Positions 5,971-7,649 of a stretch of DNA of 7,649 nt are shown here, piece by piece (position 1 is the first letter of the stretch; each line of letters begins with the position of its first letter). The notes beneath the pieces are model-generated. The model had not been told where the DNA came from. It did no database searches and was given only the letters and a program-made list of their open reading frames with translations. The stretch spans positions 1 through 7,649 of the forward strand of contig DAOVGK010000029.1 of NCBI GenBank assembly GCA_030672445.1, in the 5' to 3' direction. Position numbers and translations under genes: made by a program. Origin of the DNA: Candidatus Aerophobota bacterium. GTDB lineage: Bacteria > Aerophobota > Aerophobia > Aerophobales > AE-B3A.

Positions 5971-6078
5971 ATGAATCAAAAAGAAAAACTTAATGAAATA
6001 ACAGAAGAAATTATTGGTGTGGCTATAATAATTTTTCTGATTCTTAGCGTTCTCGGCGTGCTCTGCGGTGAAATATGA
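5971..6078 (+). pseudogene. Remnant of a GxxExxY-family gene (35 codons)
   Basis: ATG 5971 opens a 35-codon frame ending at TGA 6076-6078. Residues 7-19 (LNEITEEIIGVAI) closely resemble the conserved N-terminus of GxxExxY proteins (typically NEITEEIIGAAIEVHK as I recall). From about residue 20 the family's VHKALGPGLLESVYE region is absent. The frame instead runs into the right inverted repeat and encodes hydrophobic residues there. About 100 residues of the normal protein, including the GxxExxY motif and nuclease-like core, are missing, so this is a dead fragment. No proper ribosome binding site precedes it. An alternative reading is a tiny one-helix membrane peptide (residues 14-32 are hydrophobic), which I think less likely because that part is encoded by the repeat. 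Confidence 0.55.
6043..6069 (-). repeat. Right terminal repeat, inverted copy of the left array
   Basis: Read on the minus strand the units are ACCGCAGAG (6069-6061), CACGCCGAG (6060-6052) and AACGCTAAG (6051-6043). The outermost unit is identical to the left end and the inner two have diverged, so decay is stronger inward. Confidence 0.8.
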
Positions 6079-6096
6079 TAAGGCTGAATAGTTACC

Positions 6097-7104
6097 TTGA
6101 AACTAAGTGATATTGGTGAATTTGGGGTTATTAGTTCTATCAGATCTGATTTGAAGGATTTTCAAAAAGAGGTGATTGTTGGCATAGGAGATGATACAGC
6201 AGCTATAGAAGTATCTGGCGAGAAACTGTTGTTGTTCACCAGTGATACCTTGGTGGAGGATATTCACTTTAAGTGGGATTACGCTTCCCCTTTCCAGGTA
6301 GGATGGAAGGCCCTAGCAGTAAATGTCTCTGATATTGCCGCCGTAGGGGGAAAGCCTACGCAGTGTCTGGTATCTTTAGCTTTACCCGCCGATACCGAGA
6401 GGAGTCTGGTGAGAGAGATTTATAGAGGACTGAAAAAGGCTGCCTCTAGATATCGGGTGGCCATAGTAGGAGGGGATACGGTTCGGGCACCGAGTTTCAT
6501 CATTACGGTATCTCTACTGGGAGAGGTAAAAAGGGAAGATATTGTTCTTCGCTCCAGGGCAAAGCCTGGTGATCTGATCTATGTTACGGGTCAGTTAGGA
6601 AGCTCAGGGGCTGGACTGGCATGTTTAAAAGCATCAAATTGGAAGATAAAGCCAAAAATAAGGCAGTTTCTCATTAAAAGACACCTTATGCCTTCTCCTC
6701 GGCTAGATGAAGGTCAAAAGATAGCCAGCAGCCAGATTGCTACCTCCATGATAGATTTAAGCGATGGTCTTGCCTCTGACCTTCACCGTTTAGCTGAAGA
6801 AAGCAAGGTAGGAGCAGTTTTGTGGGAAGATGAGTTCCCGACAGCTCTGGCTACCGAGCAGTTGGCTAAAGTTATGGGGAAGTCTCTGTTGGAATGGATT
6901 CTTTACGGAGGGGAAGATTATGAGCTTCTTTTTGCCGTGCCTCCGAATAAGAAGGAAAAGCTTAAGCAAACCCTTAGTTTTCCGCATACTTTAATTGGAG
7001 AAATTGTAGACAGAGACCAAGGAATATATTTGAAAAAGAGGGGAGGAAATCGAACGAAAATAGAAGATCGTGGATACAGCCATTTTTCTGTGTCTACTAA
7101 GTGA
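6097..7104 (+). CDS. thiL: Thiamine-monophosphate kinase
   Basis: ThiL phosphorylates thiamine monophosphate with ATP to thiamine diphosphate, the last step of de novo cofactor synthesis in the cytoplasm. The 335-residue protein (E. coli 325) has the PurM/AIR-synthase-like fold signatures: GIGDDTA from 29, [11 protein letters not shown] (about 49-59), [15 protein letters not shown] (about 71-85), the GGDT motif (about 125), [14 protein letters not shown] (about 155-168), KRHLMPSPR (about 194-202), [11 protein letters not shown] (about 219-229) and GGEDYELLF (about 270-278). These cover the Mg-ATP and substrate-binding aspartates. The TTG start at 6097 gives the usual KLSDIGEFG opening. The binding site is poor: AAGG at 6080-6083 is 13 bases away. 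The inverted-repeat element lies just upstream, so the original leader may have been altered. gap follows after 38 bases and may be co-transcribed. Confidence 0.96.
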   Translation: MKLSDIGEFGVISSIRSDLKDFQKEVIVGIGDDTAAIEVSGEKLLLFTSDTLVEDIHFKWDYASPFQVGWKALAVNVSDIAAVGGKPTQCLVSLALPADTERSLVREIYRGLKKAASRYRVAIVGGDTVRAPSFIITVSLLGEVKREDIVLRSRAKPGDLIYVTGQLGSSGAGLACLKASNWKIKPKIRQFLIKRHLMPSPRLDEGQKIASSQIATSMIDLSDGLASDLHRLAEESKVGAVLWEDEFPTALATEQLAKVMGKSLLEWILYGGEDYELLFAVPPNKKEKLKQTLSFPHTLIGEIVDRDQGIYLKKRGGNRTKIEDRGYSHFSVSTK

Positions 7105-7142
7105 AAAGCCAAAAATCAATTAAGCTACAGGAGGAGCAAAAG

Positions 7143-7649
7143 ATGAGGAAAGCGGCTATTAATGGATTTGGCAGAATTGGGAGAATAACCTTAAGAGCAG
7201 CACTAGAGAAGGGGTCGAAACTGGACTTTGTTGCGGTAAATGATTTGGTGGATGCTAAGACACTGGCTCATCTGTTTAAGTATGATTCTATCCATGGAAC
7301 CTATCCCGGAGAGGTAAAGGCTGAGGATGATTCTATTATCATTGATGGAAAAAGGATAAGAGTTTGTCAAGAAAAAGATCCGACACAGCTTCCCTGGAAG
7401 GAGATGGGGGTAGATATTCTCGTAGAGTCCACCGGGTTTTTCCGAACTAAGGAGAAAGCAGCCTCTCATTTGAAGGCAGGGGCCAGCAAGGTCATCATCA
7501 GTGCTCCGGCCAAAGGTGGCGATGAGGTTCTAACCATAGTCATGGGAGTAAATGAGGAAAAGTTTGATCCTTCTATTCATCATGTTGTCTCTAACGCTTC
7601 CTGTACTACCAACTGTCTCGTTCCCATGGTAAAAGTGTTGATGGACAAC
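7143..7649 (+). CDS. gap: Glyceraldehyde-3-phosphate dehydrogenase, type I (3' part beyond window)
   Basis: GAPDH oxidises glyceraldehyde 3-phosphate with phosphate and NAD to 1,3-bisphosphoglycerate in glycolysis, or runs in reverse in gluconeogenesis. The first 169 residues (about half of a usual 330-340) are visible. The Rossmann motif INGFGRIGR is at 6-14, Asp34 in AVNDL is the residue that normally binds the adenosine ribose and favours NAD, ESTGFF is at 95-100, SAPAKGGD at 120-127, and the active-site [10 protein letters not shown] segment carries the catalytic Cys154. ATG 7143 is preceded by AGGAGGAG (7129-7136) at ideal spacing. The 38-base gap after thiL holds no promoter or terminator that I can see, so transcription with thiL is likely. 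There is no frameshift up to the edge. Confidence 0.97.
   Translation, partial: MRKAAINGFGRIGRITLRAALEKGSKLDFVAVNDLVDAKTLAHLFKYDSIHGTYPGEVKAEDDSIIIDGKRIRVCQEKDPTQLPWKEMGVDILVESTGFFRTKEKAASHLKAGASKVIISAPAKGGDEVLTIVMGVNEEKFDPSIHHVVSNASCTTNCLVPMVKVLMDN

Larger units (their letters stand above)
5944..6069 (+). mobile_element. 126-bp inverted-repeat element, apparently an internally deleted GxxExxY-type element
   Basis: The segment is bounded by perfect 9-bp inverted ends, ACCGCAGAG and CTCTGCGGT. Each end continues as three imperfect 9-base units, and the two 27-base ends match at 19 positions in inverted alignment. Directly after the left array an ATG opens a peptide whose first part resembles the N-terminus of GxxExxY proteins, a PD-(D/E)XK-nuclease-like family of about 125 residues whose genes, as I recall, are often preceded by CGCAGAG-rich repeats. 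This suggests a full element lost its middle and kept both ends, much as MITEs derive from transposons. No clear target-site duplication is visible. It sits 33 bases after tRNA-Gln and 27 bases before thiL. The repeats are seen directly; the family link is inferred from a short match. Confidence 0.6.

Noticed and set aside
5936..6093. AACTATT and AATAGTT flanking the element as extended terminal repeats or a target duplication.
   Set aside because: They are inverted rather than direct, 7 bp, AT-rich and at unequal distances from the element ends, so chance is likely.
7203..7469. An 88-codon minus-strand frame.
   Set aside because: It is antisense to the clearly coding gap gene and shows no recognisable domain. 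The other minus-strand frames within pnp, fmt, the AMMECR1 gene, the HD gene, the panD/def region and thiL were dropped for the same reason.

Overview
The window looks like a piece of bacterial chromosome, moderately AT-rich, with all genes on the + strand and mostly core functions: RNA turnover, translation initiation and maturation, vitamin precursors and glycolysis. PNPase, S21, Fmt, peptide deformylase, PanD, ThiL and a 6S RNA together mark it as bacterial. Arginine is written mostly as AGA/AGG, and GTG/TTG starts are common (rpsU, fmt, def, thiL). This could fit an uncultured or anaerobic, perhaps thermophile-related lineage. No single gene fixes the phylum by eye, so I do not assign one.

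Layout. 1-1965 is pnp, cut at its 5' end by the window. A candidate promoter at about 1987-2016 leads into rpsU (2042-2257). Directly after the rpsU stop lies a structured RNA (about 2258-2432) whose fold and sequence fit 6S RNA (ssrS). It ends just before the GTG start of fmt (2448-3407). An AMMECR1-family gene (3432-3971) and an HD-domain hydrolase gene (3971-4531) follow, with stop and start overlapping by one base. A good promoter (4569-4596) opens a second unit of panD (4618-4971), def (4977-5489) and a stand-alone Lrp/AsnC ligand-binding (RAM) domain protein (5519-5749). A possible terminator comes next, then tRNA-Gln(TTG) with encoded CCA (5836-5910). The tRNA is followed by a 126-bp element with inverted ends (5944-6069) that appears to be an internally deleted GxxExxY-type element. 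thiL (6097-7104) and the first half of a type I GAPDH gene (7143 to the edge) close the window.

How the parts relate. fmt and def act at opposite ends of the formyl-methionine cycle: Fmt formylates initiator Met-tRNA and Def removes the formyl group from the new protein. Here they lie close together but in separate transcription units. pnp, rpsU and 6S RNA are all RNA-centred (decay, ribosome, RNA polymerase control). panD and thiL feed CoA and thiamine diphosphate synthesis. The least ordinary parts are the 6S RNA packed between rpsU and fmt, and the decayed mobile element between tRNA-Gln and thiL. I see no complete novel defence or mobile system here.
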